Part shown: positions 24,884-37,900 of the stretch, in pieces
Layout: each line of letters opens with the position of its first letter
Position numbering within the stretch: the first letter of the stretch is position 1
Source of the DNA: Ichthyophthirius multifiliis
Taxonomy: Eukaryota > Ciliophora > Oligohymenophorea > Hymenostomatida
NCBI RefSeq assembly: GCF_000220395.1
Contig: NW_004086142.1
Location: forward strand, 1-45,000
Direction of reading: 5' to 3'
Length of the DNA stretch: 45,000 nucleotides
The notes under the pieces: generated by a model
The model's database searches: none
Told to the model about the DNA's origin: nothing
Seen by the model: only the letters and a program-made list of their open reading frames with translations
Translations under genes and position numbers: made by a program

Positions 24884-26104
24884 ATGGGCAATTGTGGTGG
24901 TTGTGAAGATCATTAAGATTTCGAATATAATACAGAAGCGCAATTTCAGAAAAAAATAAAAATTTAGGAAGATTTTAATTTAGAAGACGAATATGAAAGT
25001 TGTTAAAAAGAGAACAAAAATAATTCAAATATGAAAAGTAATCATAAAAGTAGGTCAAACAAATCAATGGAGAAAAGCAAAAAAAGTGTATTTAATTAAA
25101 ATAATATGTCCCCATAAAACAATTAAATAAAAACTAACAAAAAAAACACTTATAACACCCACGAGAGCCTTAACTCAATGCATGAGAACTCTAATTTTCC
25201 AGCTTAAAATATAAATTCATTGCCAATAGAAGAACCAGCAGGCGAATAGAAATAAAATAATCACCATATTCCCCACCTTTTAAAAAAAATAAGCGAATTG
25301 CCTGATTTTTCAAATTTTTTTACGACTGAAGTATATTAAAAATTAGGAGAATTTGTTTATGACCAATATGAAAACGAAGAAAGTTCTCTTCTGCCATTTT
25401 TTGGACCTGTCTCGGTAGAAAATAATGCCTATTATATAGGTTAGTGGAAAAATAAAGAAAGATCAGGGAAAGGAAAATAAGTATGGAGTGATGGCTCATA
25501 ATATGAAGGGTATTGGAAAAATGATATGGCAAATGGAAGAGGAAGGTTGATTCATGCAGATGGTGATGTTTTTGAAGGATAATGGGCTAATGATAAAGCA
25601 CATGGTAAAGGAGTTTATATACATAGAGATGGGGCTTCTTATAATGGTGATTGGTGTGAGGATAAATAGCATGGATTTGGCATTGAAAAATGGGTAGATG
25701 GGTCTAGTTATGAAGGGTATTATTACATGGGAATGAAGCATGGAGTCGGAACTTTTAGATGGGCTGATGAGTCCTTTTATAGAGGATAATTTGCGAATAA
25801 TAATATTAATGGAAAAGGTATGTATTAATGGGCTGATGGAAGAGAATATGAAGGATTCTGGAAAAATAATAGAATGCATGGAAATGGAGTATTTAAATGG
25901 AAAGATGGAAGACTTTATAAAGGTTAATATATTGATGTTAAAAAGCATGGATATGGAGAATTTTTTTGGCCAGATGGAAGAGTTTATAAGGGATAGTGGG
26001 AAAACGGGAAATAACACGGAGGAGGATTTTATAAAGGAACTGATGGAGTTGAAAGGGAAGGTGAGTGGAAAGATGGGAAGAAAATTAGGTGGATAGACGA
26101 ATGA
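24884..26104 (+). CDS. MORN-repeat protein with N-terminal acylation motif
   Basis: Single exon, 406 residues, starting [13 protein letters not shown]: Gly2 for myristoylation and Cys4/Cys7 for palmitoylation, so it is probably membrane-anchored. Residues about 10-185 are charged and disordered. From about residue 180 a run of nine or ten 23-residue MORN repeats fills the rest, of the type [38 protein letters not shown] and [22 protein letters not shown] repeats form a beta-solenoid that binds lipids or proteins at membranes and cytoskeleton. The stop is TGA 26102-26104. It is a paralogue of the gene at 30463 but lacks that gene's intron and IQ motif. GC content is raised, reflecting Gly/Trp/Asp codons. 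Confidence 0.93.
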
Positions 26105-26632
26105 TTATTACTTATATATATTATGAAAAAAAATCAAGTTAATTTGTTATTATTTTACATATATAGTTTAATTTTATAATTAAATTTATATAAAACTATT
26201 TATTATTTATATAAATAATTTCATTAAGTGTTATTATAATTTTAAGAAAGTACTAATTAATTTTTTAAAATTTAAAAACATAAAATATTTATAATATAAG
26301 ATTTAATTTTATATGTTTTATTTTCAAAACTTATTAAAATATAAATAAAATAGTATTTTAAGTAATATGATTTTTGATTTTTTAATTCCATTAATTGATA
26401 AATTTTTATGATAAAATTTTCCCTCCCCCCCATATTGATTTTTTATTAAATAATTGCTTAATTTAAACTATTTTTAAAAATATAAAATAAAAATTGTATT
26501 AAATTAATTAATTAATTTTGCAAAGATTATAATTGAAGTTATTTATTAAATAATTATAAAAAATATTATTTGTATAGATTTATTATTATCAAATAAGTCA
26601 TTTTCATTTAATTTTAAAAATAATAATAATAA
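26105..26632. other. Intergenic, between convergent genes, with a C run
   Basis: A/T-rich spacer containing one striking pyrimidine block, CCCTCCCCCCC, at 26,421-26,431. No gene seen. Confidence 0.6.
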
Positions 26633-27229
26633 TCATTTTTCTTCTTGTGTTTCTTCTTCTTATTATTATTCCTATTATTTTTATATTTCTGAATTAATTT
26701 TATATGATCTGCTGTTTTTATATGCTAATAATTCTTAAGTACTATAATGTAAACCATTATCTAAAGTTGCTTTGGCATTATTTATATCATATCTCCAAAT
26801 TCCTCTTTTATTACCGTTTCTAATCCTTACAGGTGTATTATTTTACTAAATTCCTTTCCAATATAAAATACCAAATGCTCTACCATGTCCCCAATCCTAT
26901 AAAATTAATGAAATTTAAAAATTGTAATTCTATTTATTAAGAAAATAAATAAATAAGTATAAATACTTTTAATTTCATATCTTTAACTACATAATAGCAT
27001 TATTCAGGCCATGTTTTTCTCCAAAATTTAAATCCAACTCCTTTTTATTATATTTTTTTAATTTATTATATTTTTAGTATTAAATCTAACCATATCCTGG
27101 ATATTAGCTAGAAATTTCAAAAAGATTTTTAAATGGATTTTTTCTATGTTTTACTACTTCATTTAAAGTATATATTTTTACTGTTTTATTTAATAATGAA
27201 GCTGCTGCTTATTCAATTTTTGATGCCAT
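26633..27229 (-). CDS. Mitochondrial small-subunit ribosomal protein mS34-like
   Basis: Three exons, 27091-27229, 26967-27040 and 26633-26896, join in phase across introns of 50 and 70 nt to give 158 residues. It starts MASKIEQAAASLLNKTV. The core GVGFKFWRKTWPEQCYYVV followed by DWGHGRAFGILYWKGI matches the hallmark of mS34 (human: RKSW...CYWRLTRV... then DHGKAWGILTFKGK). mS34 sits in the mitoribosomal small subunit, so the protein should be imported into mitochondria. The start is amphipathic and basic enough for that but not diagnostic. The tail is Gln/Glu-rich (IQKQQEQQQEEETQEEK), an AT-genome embellishment. The identification rests on one conserved block, so it is likely rather than certain. 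Confidence 0.75.
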
Positions 27230-27448
27230 TTTATAAAGAGTTTTTAATATATATATTTTATATTTATTTATTTAAAAAAAAAAAAATATTAATATAAAGG
27301 GACAAATAATATTTACTTTAAGGATACCACTAAATAAAATTAAAATTATAAAATATATATACTTTGAAATAAAATAAATTTATATTAAAAATTTAATTAA
27401 TTCAAAAAAAAATATACATTTATATCTAACTGAAAAAATATATCGAAA

Positions 27449-28208
27449 ATGTCTTTTAATCCTCATGAAATATTATATAGATTAAGAAATTAGTAAAATA
27501 ATACAAAAAGCCAAGCTAATTCATCCGGTTAAAATAACACGAAAATAAGTATTTTAGAATAATAAAAAATACAAATCCCTTAAGGAAAAAAGCTTATTGA
27601 ATGTAGCAATTATTAAAAAGAAATAAATCAAAATGAATTTTAAGAAAATAATAATAGTTTATCAAACAATATAAATGTAAATGCAAATAATTAGATTGTA
27701 GAAAAATTAATTGATAGAATAAACCATATAGAAAAACACGTGCATACGCTTGAATCGGATATTATTTATACAAATAATGATTTAAATAATATAAAACAAT
27801 AAAAATATAATTAAAATAAACAGTACTTTATATATATATACTTAATTTATATAAATTAAAAATTATTGAAAATTTATAGGAAGTTTAAAATATTTAATAA
27901 GATTAAGTATTTAATAAAGATTTATATAAATTTTAAAATGAGTAATCGTTTTAAAATGAAGTAATAATATATTTATTATATTATTGATTTTAAAATATTA
28001 TTTTAATAAGAATATTGACCTTGTTTATGCAGTGATTCAAAATAAGTAAAAAATTAATAATTTTATTGGCAAAAACAATTAAAACTATAATAATCTTAAA
28101 AAGGCTGGGAAATTAAATCTTGAGTAATTATAATAAATATTTACAACCTATCCTAATATTTAAAAGCCAACGATTCGTATAAAAATATCTGATAATGATT
28201 TAAATTGA
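27449..28208 (+). CDS. Small Asn/Gln-rich coiled-coil protein (about 3 exons)
   Basis: I do not recognise it. Exon 1 starts MSFNPHEILYRLRNQ at ATG 27449 and runs to about 27,823. It includes a helical stretch VEKLIDRINHIEKHVHTLES that looks like a short coiled coil. Exon 2 (27880-27960) and exon 3 (28011-28208) join in phase 0 across a GTAATA...AAG intron. Exon 3 gives NIDLVYAVIQNKQK and KAGKLNLEQLQQIFTTYPN, and ends at TGA 28206-28208. The exon 1/exon 2 junction near 27,823-27,879 does not keep phase with the obvious GTACTT...TATAG sites, so that boundary is uncertain. The product is about 220 residues. Confidence 0.55.
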
Positions 28209-28307
28209 TATTTTTATGAATTATATTTATTTATTAACTAAATAAAGGTTTATCAGATAATATATATGTTAATTTTCGTTTAAATATTTATATATACTTA
28301 TAATTTC

Positions 28308-28343
28308 AAAAAAAAAAAAAAAAAAAAAAAAATTTTTTTTTTT
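28308..28343. repeat. A-run followed by T-run
   Basis: About 25 A then 11 T, just upstream of the coiled-coil gene at 28375. It is a simple homopolymer pair; its length is likely to be imprecise in any assembly. Confidence 0.9.
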
Positions 28344-28374
28344 AACTGATAAATAAAAAAATTGTATCAAAAAA

Positions 28375-29869
28375 ATGAATAAAAATAATTTTAAAAATAT
28401 AATTGAAAATAACAATTTGTAAATAAAATAGACATAAAAATATCTATTGTAAAATATTTCGGAAAATACAAAACTCAATTAATTATTTATTAATGATGCA
28501 GATACACCTAAATAAAAGATAATTAAGCGCTCTTTTTCAAAATCAAAAGATAAAATAATTTAAAAAAATTAATCAAATCAAAATAGTTTTTATATAGCTT
28601 CAAATTAGAATGAATATAATTCAAATTTAATAAGCTAATAAACACAAAATAGTTTTAGTTATAAGTTATAGTAAAATAATTATGAAAATAATATATTATC
28701 TTAAATTCCCTCTTAATCAGATAATGTAAGTTCAGCTAAAGAAAGAAATAGTGAATAAGTATAGAAAAACTTGAAAAATATGAATAGTTATCAATTTCCA
28801 ACATAAACTTTAATATACAAGAATCAAAATAATTTATAAGAAAACTCATTTTAAAAGTAAATTGTTGATAAATATAACTAAAAAGTACTTTATTATATAA
28901 TATAGATATTTTTTAATAAAAATATGCCTAAAAAATAAAAAAGAAAGAAGATCAAGAATCATAAGAAATATTTAATCTAAACAATTCATAAAATTAAATA
29001 AAATAAGATAATTATATAGGGAACTATAATACATTTTAAAAAAAAATAGAATGGACAATATAATAAAAAAAATAAAGGCAAGATATTAATTCTACTATTG
29101 ATAATGGTATTTATAATAATTTATATATAAAAAATAAAAAAAGTTGAAATAAATAGTTTTAATATGAGTAAATGCTTAGGCTTAAATTCATCTGATAAAT
29201 GCGATTGTAAAAAAGAAATTTTAGAATTAAAATTAATTATGAATGAAATGAAAAAATAATAAATATTATAGGAAAAAATTAATCAAATATAAAAATAAGA
29301 TAATTAAGTTTTATGGAAAGAAATGAAATAGATTCTAAAACAAATAAATGAAAAATAGGTATTTATTTAATATTATTAGCATATTAATATTTATTTATTT
29401 TTTAAATTAAAGGATGATTAAATAGATAAAGAAAATATCATTAAATAAAAGCATGACCCTAAATAAGGTAAAAAAAATTATTTTTTAATTTTAAGATATA
29501 TTAAATAGATTAAATTATTAAATCTTTAATGAATAAAAACAAATAACTAAAAAATAAAAATAAAGAAATAGAAACTATTTTAAAAGAATTATTATTTTAA
29601 AAAGAAATATCTGTTTAAAGAGAAAAATATTTATCTTAAAAATTATTAAGTAATAATTCTCCTAAAACAAACGATGAAAATTAATAGAGTATTAATTAGA
29701 ATAATATTTCAGAAAGTACTAACAATCTTAGTAATATTCAAAATGGAAATATAAAAATTAATATAAACAAATGTAAATAAATATAAAATTTTATTTTGCT
29801 ATTTTAATAAAAATATTAGAATCTGAATTTTTAAATAATAAGTAAAACGTTTTTAAATTTAACTATTGA
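28375..29869 (+). CDS. Coiled-coil protein of 418 residues (6 exons), unknown
   Basis: Exons 28375-28884, 28944-29106, 29144-29358, 29413-29467, 29509-29772 and 29820-29869 all join in phase across introns of 59, 37, 54, 41 and 47 nt. The total is exactly 419 codons, ending at TGA 29867-29869. The first 170 residues are Asn/Ser/Gln-rich and disordered (KRSFSKSKDKIIQKN). A cysteine-bearing segment MSKCLGLNSSDKCDCKKE precedes a long coiled coil (ILELKLIMNEMKKQQILQ, KNKEIETILKELLFQKE). The cluster of C-x9-C-x-C could bind metal but is short. A transmembrane-like stretch seen in another frame at about 29,090-29,130 is removed with the intron at 29,107-29,143. Function is unknown; a structural or scaffold role is only a guess. 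Confidence 0.7.
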
Positions 29870-30462
29870 ATCTATAATTTTCTGTAAATCAAAATATGTA
29901 TGTATATTTAAAGAACATTAATATAATATTTTATTACTTTTAAAACAATATAATATATTATATTTATTTAAAGTATAACTTTAATTATATTTTTTTTAAA
30001 ATTTTTATTTAATCAAATAATTAAATAATATTTTCTTATTTATTTTTATTTATTTTTGTATATATTATTTATTAATATTCCTATCATATGATTATTTTAC
30101 AAATTTGTATAAATTTTTTATACATAAAAGGTTATTAAAACATTTAAAAATCTATAAGTTTTTACTAATCCATAAATAATATTAAAAACCAAAAAAATTG
30201 TAAATAGTTTTTTTTTTTTTTTACTAATTATTATTATTTAATTCATTATTATTATTATTTTCTAAAATTCTTTTGAATTATTTGCCAGTTCGAAATAAAA
30301 AAAAAAAGAATATATTATTTTTCTTAATTAAATAAAATAAAATAATTATTTATAAACTAATATTTTATATATTAATAAATAAATATTAATAATTTTAAAT
30401 TATTATTATCAAATATATATTATTAACATCTATATATATAAAAAATAAAAATAAATAATTTA
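29870..30462. other. Intergenic, upstream of the IQ/MORN gene
   Basis: A/T-rich spacer between tandem plus-strand genes. Nothing recognised. Confidence 0.6.
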
Positions 30463-31579
30463 ATGGGAAACAGTTGTAGATGTTTTAGAGAAACAAATAG
30501 TATTGAACAAGAATCAATTATAGGAACAAACAAGCAATATTAAATCGAATAACAATATAATAAAATAAATATACTTTAAAATGAATAAAGCCGAATAATA
30601 AATATCTAATCATAAATAAGGGGATATCTAGCCCGAAAGAAAGTAAATTAATTAAAAATAAAAAGATATAACGAAAAAGTAAATGAATAATTAGCCACAT
30701 ATAGTTCTACAATATTGAATTTCAACCAAATAAAAATTGAACCGTTTAATTATGGTTTTGACGATCAAAATGATCCAAATTCTCATCTAAAAGAATTTCG
30801 TGGATAAACTGAATTAGAAAACAATGCAGTTTACTTTGGAGAATGGATTCAAAATGTCAGAACAGGAAAGGGAATTTTAACTTGGTAAGATGGTTCTAAA
30901 TACGAAGGTTATTTTAAAAATAACAAAGCAAACGGAAGAGGAAGATTAGTTCATGCAAATGGTGAAATATATGAAGGATAGTGGGAAGTATTTTAATTTT
31001 TTTTATAATGTTTGCAAAAATTATAAAAAATTAAAGAATGATAAAGCATAAGGATATGGAGTTTATACACATTTAGATGGAGCAAAATATGAAGGATAAT
31101 GGATAAATGATTTATAAGATGGATTTGGAATTGAAAAATGGCCTGATAAATCTGTTTATGAAGGAATGTATAAAGAAGGAAAAAAAAATGGTAAAGGAAA
31201 GTTTACATGGGTTGATGGATCTGTTTATGAAGGAGACTTCCAAAATAATAATATTGAGGGTGCTGGCAAATATAAATGGTCAGATGGAAAATACTATGAA
31301 GGATTATGGGTTGATAATAAAAGACATGGTGAAGGAATTTTCGAATGGCCTGACGGAAGAAAATATGTTGGATAATTTTATAAAGATTAAAAACATGGAA
31401 ATGGTACTCTATCTTTTAATGATGGTAGAAAGTATGTTGGAGAATGGTAATTTGATAAATAACATGGAAAAGGAGCTTTTTATATGAGTAGTGGCCATAT
31501 GAAAGAAGGAGTTTGGGAAAACGGTAAAAGAATTGGAGATTTGTATAAAAATAGCAATAAAGAAAATATAATTAATTGA
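30463..31579 (+). CDS. IQ-motif and MORN-repeat protein with N-terminal acylation motif
   Basis: Two exons, 30463-30987 and 31037-31579, with a 49-nt intron, phase 0; 355 residues. It starts [11 protein letters not shown]: Gly2 for myristoylation and Cys5/Cys7 for palmitoylation. At about residues 45-60 the sequence [14 protein letters not shown] is a textbook IQ motif, which binds calmodulin or related EF-hand proteins. From about residue 120 there are nine MORN repeats ([66 protein letters not shown]). It ends at TGA 31577-31579. The third MORN unit is interrupted by the intron. It is a paralogue of the protein at 24884, sharing the first MORN units almost word for word. The combination suggests calcium/calmodulin-linked membrane or cortex scaffolding; that is inference. 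Confidence 0.93.
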
Positions 31580-31944
31580 GGATTGTTTTTTTGTTTAATT
31601 TAAAATATTACTATTTATATTTAGTTTTATATATATGGTATTATAAATATTATTTTGTAAAAAATAAATTTAAACAAGTTTATGATTAAAATAATAAGTT
31701 TATTAATAAAACACGATTTTTTTTTTTTCATAATTATAAACTTTTTATAAATGAAATAAATTATGACTTTTTAAACTATTTTTTTTTGGTTGAAAAATAA
31801 AAGCTTTACATGTATTTTTTTTTTTAAAAAAAAAATTGATTAATGTATATAAAAATAATTTTTTTTATTGAATTATAGTTTATTAAAAGTAAACTGAATT
31901 TTTTTAAAAAAAAAATTAAATTAAATTAAAAATAGTATTTAAAA
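31580..31944. other. Intergenic, upstream of the calcium channel gene
   Basis: A/T-rich with several A and T runs; no motif recognised. Confidence 0.6.
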
Positions 31945-34900
31945 ATGTTTGAATATATTGGTGATACAACAAATTTTTTTATTGACATAATTCAAAAAAT
32001 TAATAAAAAGAAAACTTTTTAAAAGTTGAAGAACTATGTTGAATATATATAAAAAATCGAAGATAAATAAATTTAAATCTCCAATTTATTAGCATAATCA
32101 GAAAATAATAATAATGAAAATAAAGATATTATTTAAAAATTAACAAACTAATTTGAATTAATAATAAATAATCAAAAAATTATATAAAAATCAAACAATA
32201 AAATAGATTAATTGGAATAAAAAAATAAAAATATTATACAATTAAAATATGGAGATATTGTTTATTTTAAATATTATGTAGATTAACGGCTTAAAGGAGT
32301 AATTTCAAGTATAAATAATAATTTATAATAGAATATATGTATATAATATATAATAAATAGGTGATAATATAACAAATAATAAACTGTAATGCATTTCTTT
32401 AGATATTAATAGTACAATAGAAGAATAAATGCATTATTTAAAAAATTTAAAAAATAATGAAGATTATATATAGTAAGAAAAAGAAAACCTTGATTTTATG
32501 AAGAAATCAGTTTTCAAAAAATCTGCTTAACTATAATTTTAAAAGTGTCTTTTTATGATAATAAATGATCGAAAATATTACTATTTGAGCAAATATAATT
32601 AAATAGTTTAACAAAATATTAATATTACACAAGAATATTATAGTTAATTAACACTTAATGTTAAAAAAGAAGCGGAAAAACATAAAACAGAATTCGAAAA
32701 ATTAAAAGGAACAAGCGTTAATTATAGTTTAGGCTTTTAATTTTTGCATATTTATACTGGAAATATATTAACTATTAATCCTAATTAATTAGCGGAAGAA
32801 AACGGATGCAGACTAGTTATATTTATTTATTTAAAAAAAATATAATTATAAATATAAAAAAGATATCTTTGTAAGAAAGTTCAAATACATGGTCAAATTT
32901 TAGTATAAAATCTGTAAATAATATAAAAAACCCGAATGATACTATAGATAATTCAGATCTAATACAATTTTAAAGTTTAAATAATAAAAATTTACATGTA
33001 CATGTTAGTGAAAATGATATAGAGTAGTTCTATTAAGGATTAGAAGTAAATTGTTCTGAAGAACCTTCAATTTTTAAAATTTGTTGTTATTAAGATTGCT
33101 AAGAAAAAATCGTATACTTTATCAATTAATTTATTTTAAATATATATTATTTTTAATTAGAATTAAGATAGTATGAATTTATAAGGAAACATTTTGTATC
33201 CAGGAGATATTGTATAAATTTAAAATGTGTAAAACAAATTAACAAAAATAATCATATATATATATATATATATATTATTTAAAAGTAATATTTAAGGTTT
33301 ATTATCTGTATAGTTTCAATTTGATATTTAAAAAATATATACTAAACGATATGTATAGTTTTAATTAAAAAATTAAAATTTCTAATAGTAAGAATAAAAT
33401 TTATTTGATTAAAATACATTATCATAATAATTAATAAAATAATATTCTATTAATATAAAAAGTTAATAAGAATTATTTAAAAATATTATTAAAAATGAGC
33501 TTTATTTCTAAAATGAAAAAATTAAAGAAAATTATTTAAATATAAATGATTAATTTTCTTATTGGGAAATATAAAAAGCAAATTTTACAGACCCTTAGCC
33601 ACTTATTTATTAATAAAGATACAAGTTCAGAAATATTTTAACAGGACTTTTTCTGTGTATAGATAATAATAATAATTTAACATTAGCTTACGTAATAACT
33701 TCGTGATTAATATAATTATATTTTTTATATAAGTCACAATTATTTAGAAACTAATGAAGAAATGAATTATAAATAACAGTTTATTATTACCTAATAAAAT
33801 GAATAATAAGATTAAGATTTAATATTGTTTGGTGATGAATCAAAGAATGAAAAAAAAATCGTTTGTATTGAGAAAGCGAAAGTTAAAAATAGAAAATAAA
33901 AAACTTATTTTGAAATCATAAAGATTGATTAATAATTAGGGTATGCTTTTTTTCATTTTAAAAGTATTAATTTATAAATATATTAAAATAGAATATAGAC
34001 AGAAAAGCTATAAAATATTTTTATTTTTTTACTATAATTTTCTATATTTTTATAATAATGGGGAATTAAGGTTGATAAGAAATAATATATATATTGTTAT
34101 TAAACTGCGATAATTACTTAAAATTAACTCCAAAATTAGGTTTAGTAACTATAAGATATCCTAAAGTATTTAAGTTAATTTTTGGATAGTTAATAGGATA
34201 GTTTGTTTCAAAGATAATCTATATTAACATAAACAGGAATTATAAGCTTATTAATATAGTTACTAAAATAAATAAATTTTATAATTTATGGGAATGATTA
34301 AAGCAATACATTATAAGTAGAAATTCCTCAAAACTCTTGCTAAAAGATAGCTTATGATAATTTAAAAACTATAGTTTAATAAATATACAATATATTAATT
34401 TTGACAATAAATGAAAATTAAATAACATCTGAATATATAATATAAAATTAATAAGATTATTTAGATTTTTTTATTCAATAAATAAAATATTATAAAAATG
34501 TAAAAATTTAATTTTGTATATAAAAATAAATTTAAAGGATGTAAAATAATTACTAAGAATTTCTGTCAAATGGATGGAAAGTAATGAGATTTAAGAAGAA
34601 ATAAATATAAAAGCTTGGACTTAAAAAATAGAACCTTTAAATGAGTAATAATATTGATTTTAAATTTTTGTACTTGAAATAGTAACACTTTCATTAGAAG
34701 ACCCTTTTTAAAATGCAATTGCTTCAAATTAAAAATATGGCAGGTATCTTATATTTAAAGAAAAGCATAATAATCTAAGAATTTTTGATAAATGTTTGAT
34801 TTCTTTTAAATTAAGTAATGGAATACCAATAGTAATATTTAACACTTCAGGATAATCATGTAAATAAAAATATATTTATACTTTTTTCTAAAAACAAAAC

Positions 34901-37900
34901 AAAACAAAAAAAGAAGAAGAAGAAAATATACTCTAATTTGAATAAAATAATAAATATTTAATAAGTTATTATAAATATTATTAAAGACAAATTATACATC
35001 CATAAACAAATTAAATATAACATAATTAATTTGAACTTGATTTTCTAATAAATATTTCGATTAAATAAACCAATTAACAACAAACACAAGTTCTTTAAAA
35101 ATATTAGGATTATATAATTGCTGTATTGAACTTTTATGTTTCTTTATGTAAGTAAAGGAATCATAAATCTATAAATATTCTAATACAATAAATAAATATT
35201 ACAAGTGATTTTGTACGTAAATGTTTAGAAATATATAAACCAATAAATTAAAAAACAATATAATCCCATCACAGCTTAAGGTTTTATAATGTATTTTTGG
35301 AGCTTTATAGAATTTTAATTTTAGATATTGAACCCTTGATCAGAATTTCGTAAAATAATATAAATTGTTTGATTGGAAAAGATATTAAAGAATTCTAAAT
35401 TAATGATAAAACTTATAATTTGTTTCGCAATTTAAAAATTACTGGAAACGAAAAACATGGAATCAAAACTTTGAATATTTTAACTTAGTAAGAAGTCTCA
35501 TAAGATTTAGGAAGGAATTTAACAAATTTAGGATGTTCTATCATAAATGCTGCAAGTTTGGTGTTCCAGGAAACAGAAAAGTTTAAACATTCCGAAGAAA
35601 TTATGCAGTCTTTATTCTATGATGAAAATATTGTTATTCCATAATCTTTTAGTTTAATAGAAAACGATGAATCTTATCATGGGATCTTAAAAAATATACA
35701 AAAAGTAGATGCTGAAAAAAAGATAAAAGCAAGATACATATTATAAACATTCATTTAAATGTTAAAAATAGTTTAATATAGAATTGATTTAGGATATAAT
35801 GATTTACAAATGAATTTATAAATAATAAAATATATTCCAAATATATTTCTAGGATATATACAATTTAAATAATAAAGTAATGAATTATCTTATTTTGCAA
35901 ATTACAAAAGAAATTGGATTTGTCATTTTATTCAACAAACATTATATTATAATGATAGTCCTTAATTAGTTTTTGATATTTTAACTTAAACTTTCGAAAT
36001 TATTAGTGTTTTAGATATTCTTTAAAAAAACCTTATTTATGTTGGTCAAATTAAAAAACATATAGGATAAAGCTTTTAGTTTACTATAAAAAAAAATAAA
36101 CAATAAGAAGAAATCAAAAAAGATATTATTATTACAAAATAAAATAAAAATATAGAATAGTAAAACTAACAATAAGTTTAATCATTATTAATATAATCAA
36201 AACAATAACAATAATAATTTTTAAATCCTTAAATTATAAAAAACCAATTACAAATCACATTTAATTCAAATAGTTATTATTCAAATAATGATGTAGATAC
36301 TGCTAATAAATTATTCGAATTAGTCTAAAATAATAGTAATGAAACAGATATCCTTATAGATTAAATGAATAAAAATAAAATGGATTCTTTAAAATTGAAT
36401 CCTTTTGAGTTTGATCTTTTCAGATTTACGAATTTATATAAATACGATGCTGTTAAAATAAAAGCAAATAAAAAAACTGATAAAAAGATTGAAAAAATAA
36501 ATATTGGAACTATTCTATATTGCACAATTGCATTTTCTGTTAAAAATCCAAAGCTGAAATAATAATTAGTAAAATATCTATTAAAATATTTAAAGTCTTA
36601 TTAAAAGTTAATTCTAATAATGTAAGAAATGGTTATAATAGATGACGACTATGAAATTTATTTATTAAAATAAATTAACGGCTAATCATTAAAATCATAT
36701 GATTAATAAGTTTATACACCAACTGATATGCAATATTTGTCAAAAAAAACGCTTTAATATATCTAATTTGTATAACAATTTTCTTTAGAATAAAAAGAAC
36801 ATGTTTAAACTTCCGAAATTTTTACTTATAAATAAAAAAGATTATAAGATAATTATAAACATTTTCTAAAAGGAATAATTTATTTCAAGAATTTACTTGA
36901 GTTGAAAGATTATGAAAGATTTCGAAATATTGCTAATAAAAGTAAATAATAGTATGCAAGTTAACTTTAAAATATTTTAAGAAATTTCGGCTTTCACAAA
37001 AACATACTTATCTTTATCTAAAATTTTGATCAAATTTAAGGAAAATTTAAAATTTTGTATATCCTTATTATTGAGTTTTTATATCTCTTTATTAAAGATA
37101 ATCCAAGAAATAAAAGTGAAATCCTTCCATTTTTATAATAAATTTTGTAAATTCCACAGGCTCTACAATAACCAGAAGAAGTTGCTTATGAATTAGTTGA
37201 TCAATTAAATAATATAAATTTGGATAAACCAATTAATGTAAAATTAAAATATATTTATATTATTCTTTTAAAAATTAAAAACATATCGAATTATATTTTT
37301 AAAAGATATCAAGATTATGTATTGAGTTGCTTACTGAATACAAAAATAATCACACTATTATAAAAGAATAAATAAATATAATTTTTAATCAAATCAATAA
37401 AAGTTCTCCCTTTAAAAATTTACAAGAATATCATGTAAAATGTAACTAAAACAATCTTGAGGTATAAAAACTTTTCTGTATCCTGTAGTATATTAAAATT
37501 TTGAAATTTTTTACATATAATTAATATAACTAAAGTATTGAAATTAATCAAAAGTTCATTTTAAATAATATTTTAACTTATAAACTAATGATTTTTATTG
37601 TTAAACCTTGTTCATATTAGTATTTATCTTAATTTCATAGATAATTTTCTACTAATAAATAATAGTTTTATAGGATTAAGTTACATATAAAAGGTATCTA
37701 ATTACTTTCACATTGTTGTAAAAACTATAAATCTGGAATTGAAGAAATCAAACGAATTGTTATGTATGATGATTTAAAATCCAATTTATTTTATGAAAAC
37801 TCTCCTTTTTTGTTAAAAAGAGCATACTTAAAGTTTATTTATGAGATATACTTTTCAAATAATAATGATTATTAAGAAAATTATTTTTTCGAGGAATAAT

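Noticed and set aside
25496-26017. Minus-strand open frame of about 170 codons
   Set aside because: It lies opposite the MORN repeats of the plus-strand gene, whose frame has clear repeat structure and an intact start and stop.
29070-29140. Transmembrane helix in the coiled-coil protein
   Set aside because: The hydrophobic reading comes from an alternative frame; splicing the introns in phase gives a soluble acidic/Gln-rich segment instead.
31107-31487. Standard-code plus-strand open frame rich in Met, Lys and Glu
   Set aside because: It is an off-frame shadow of MORN repeats; the real frame contains WPDGRKY- and WSDGKYY-type units.
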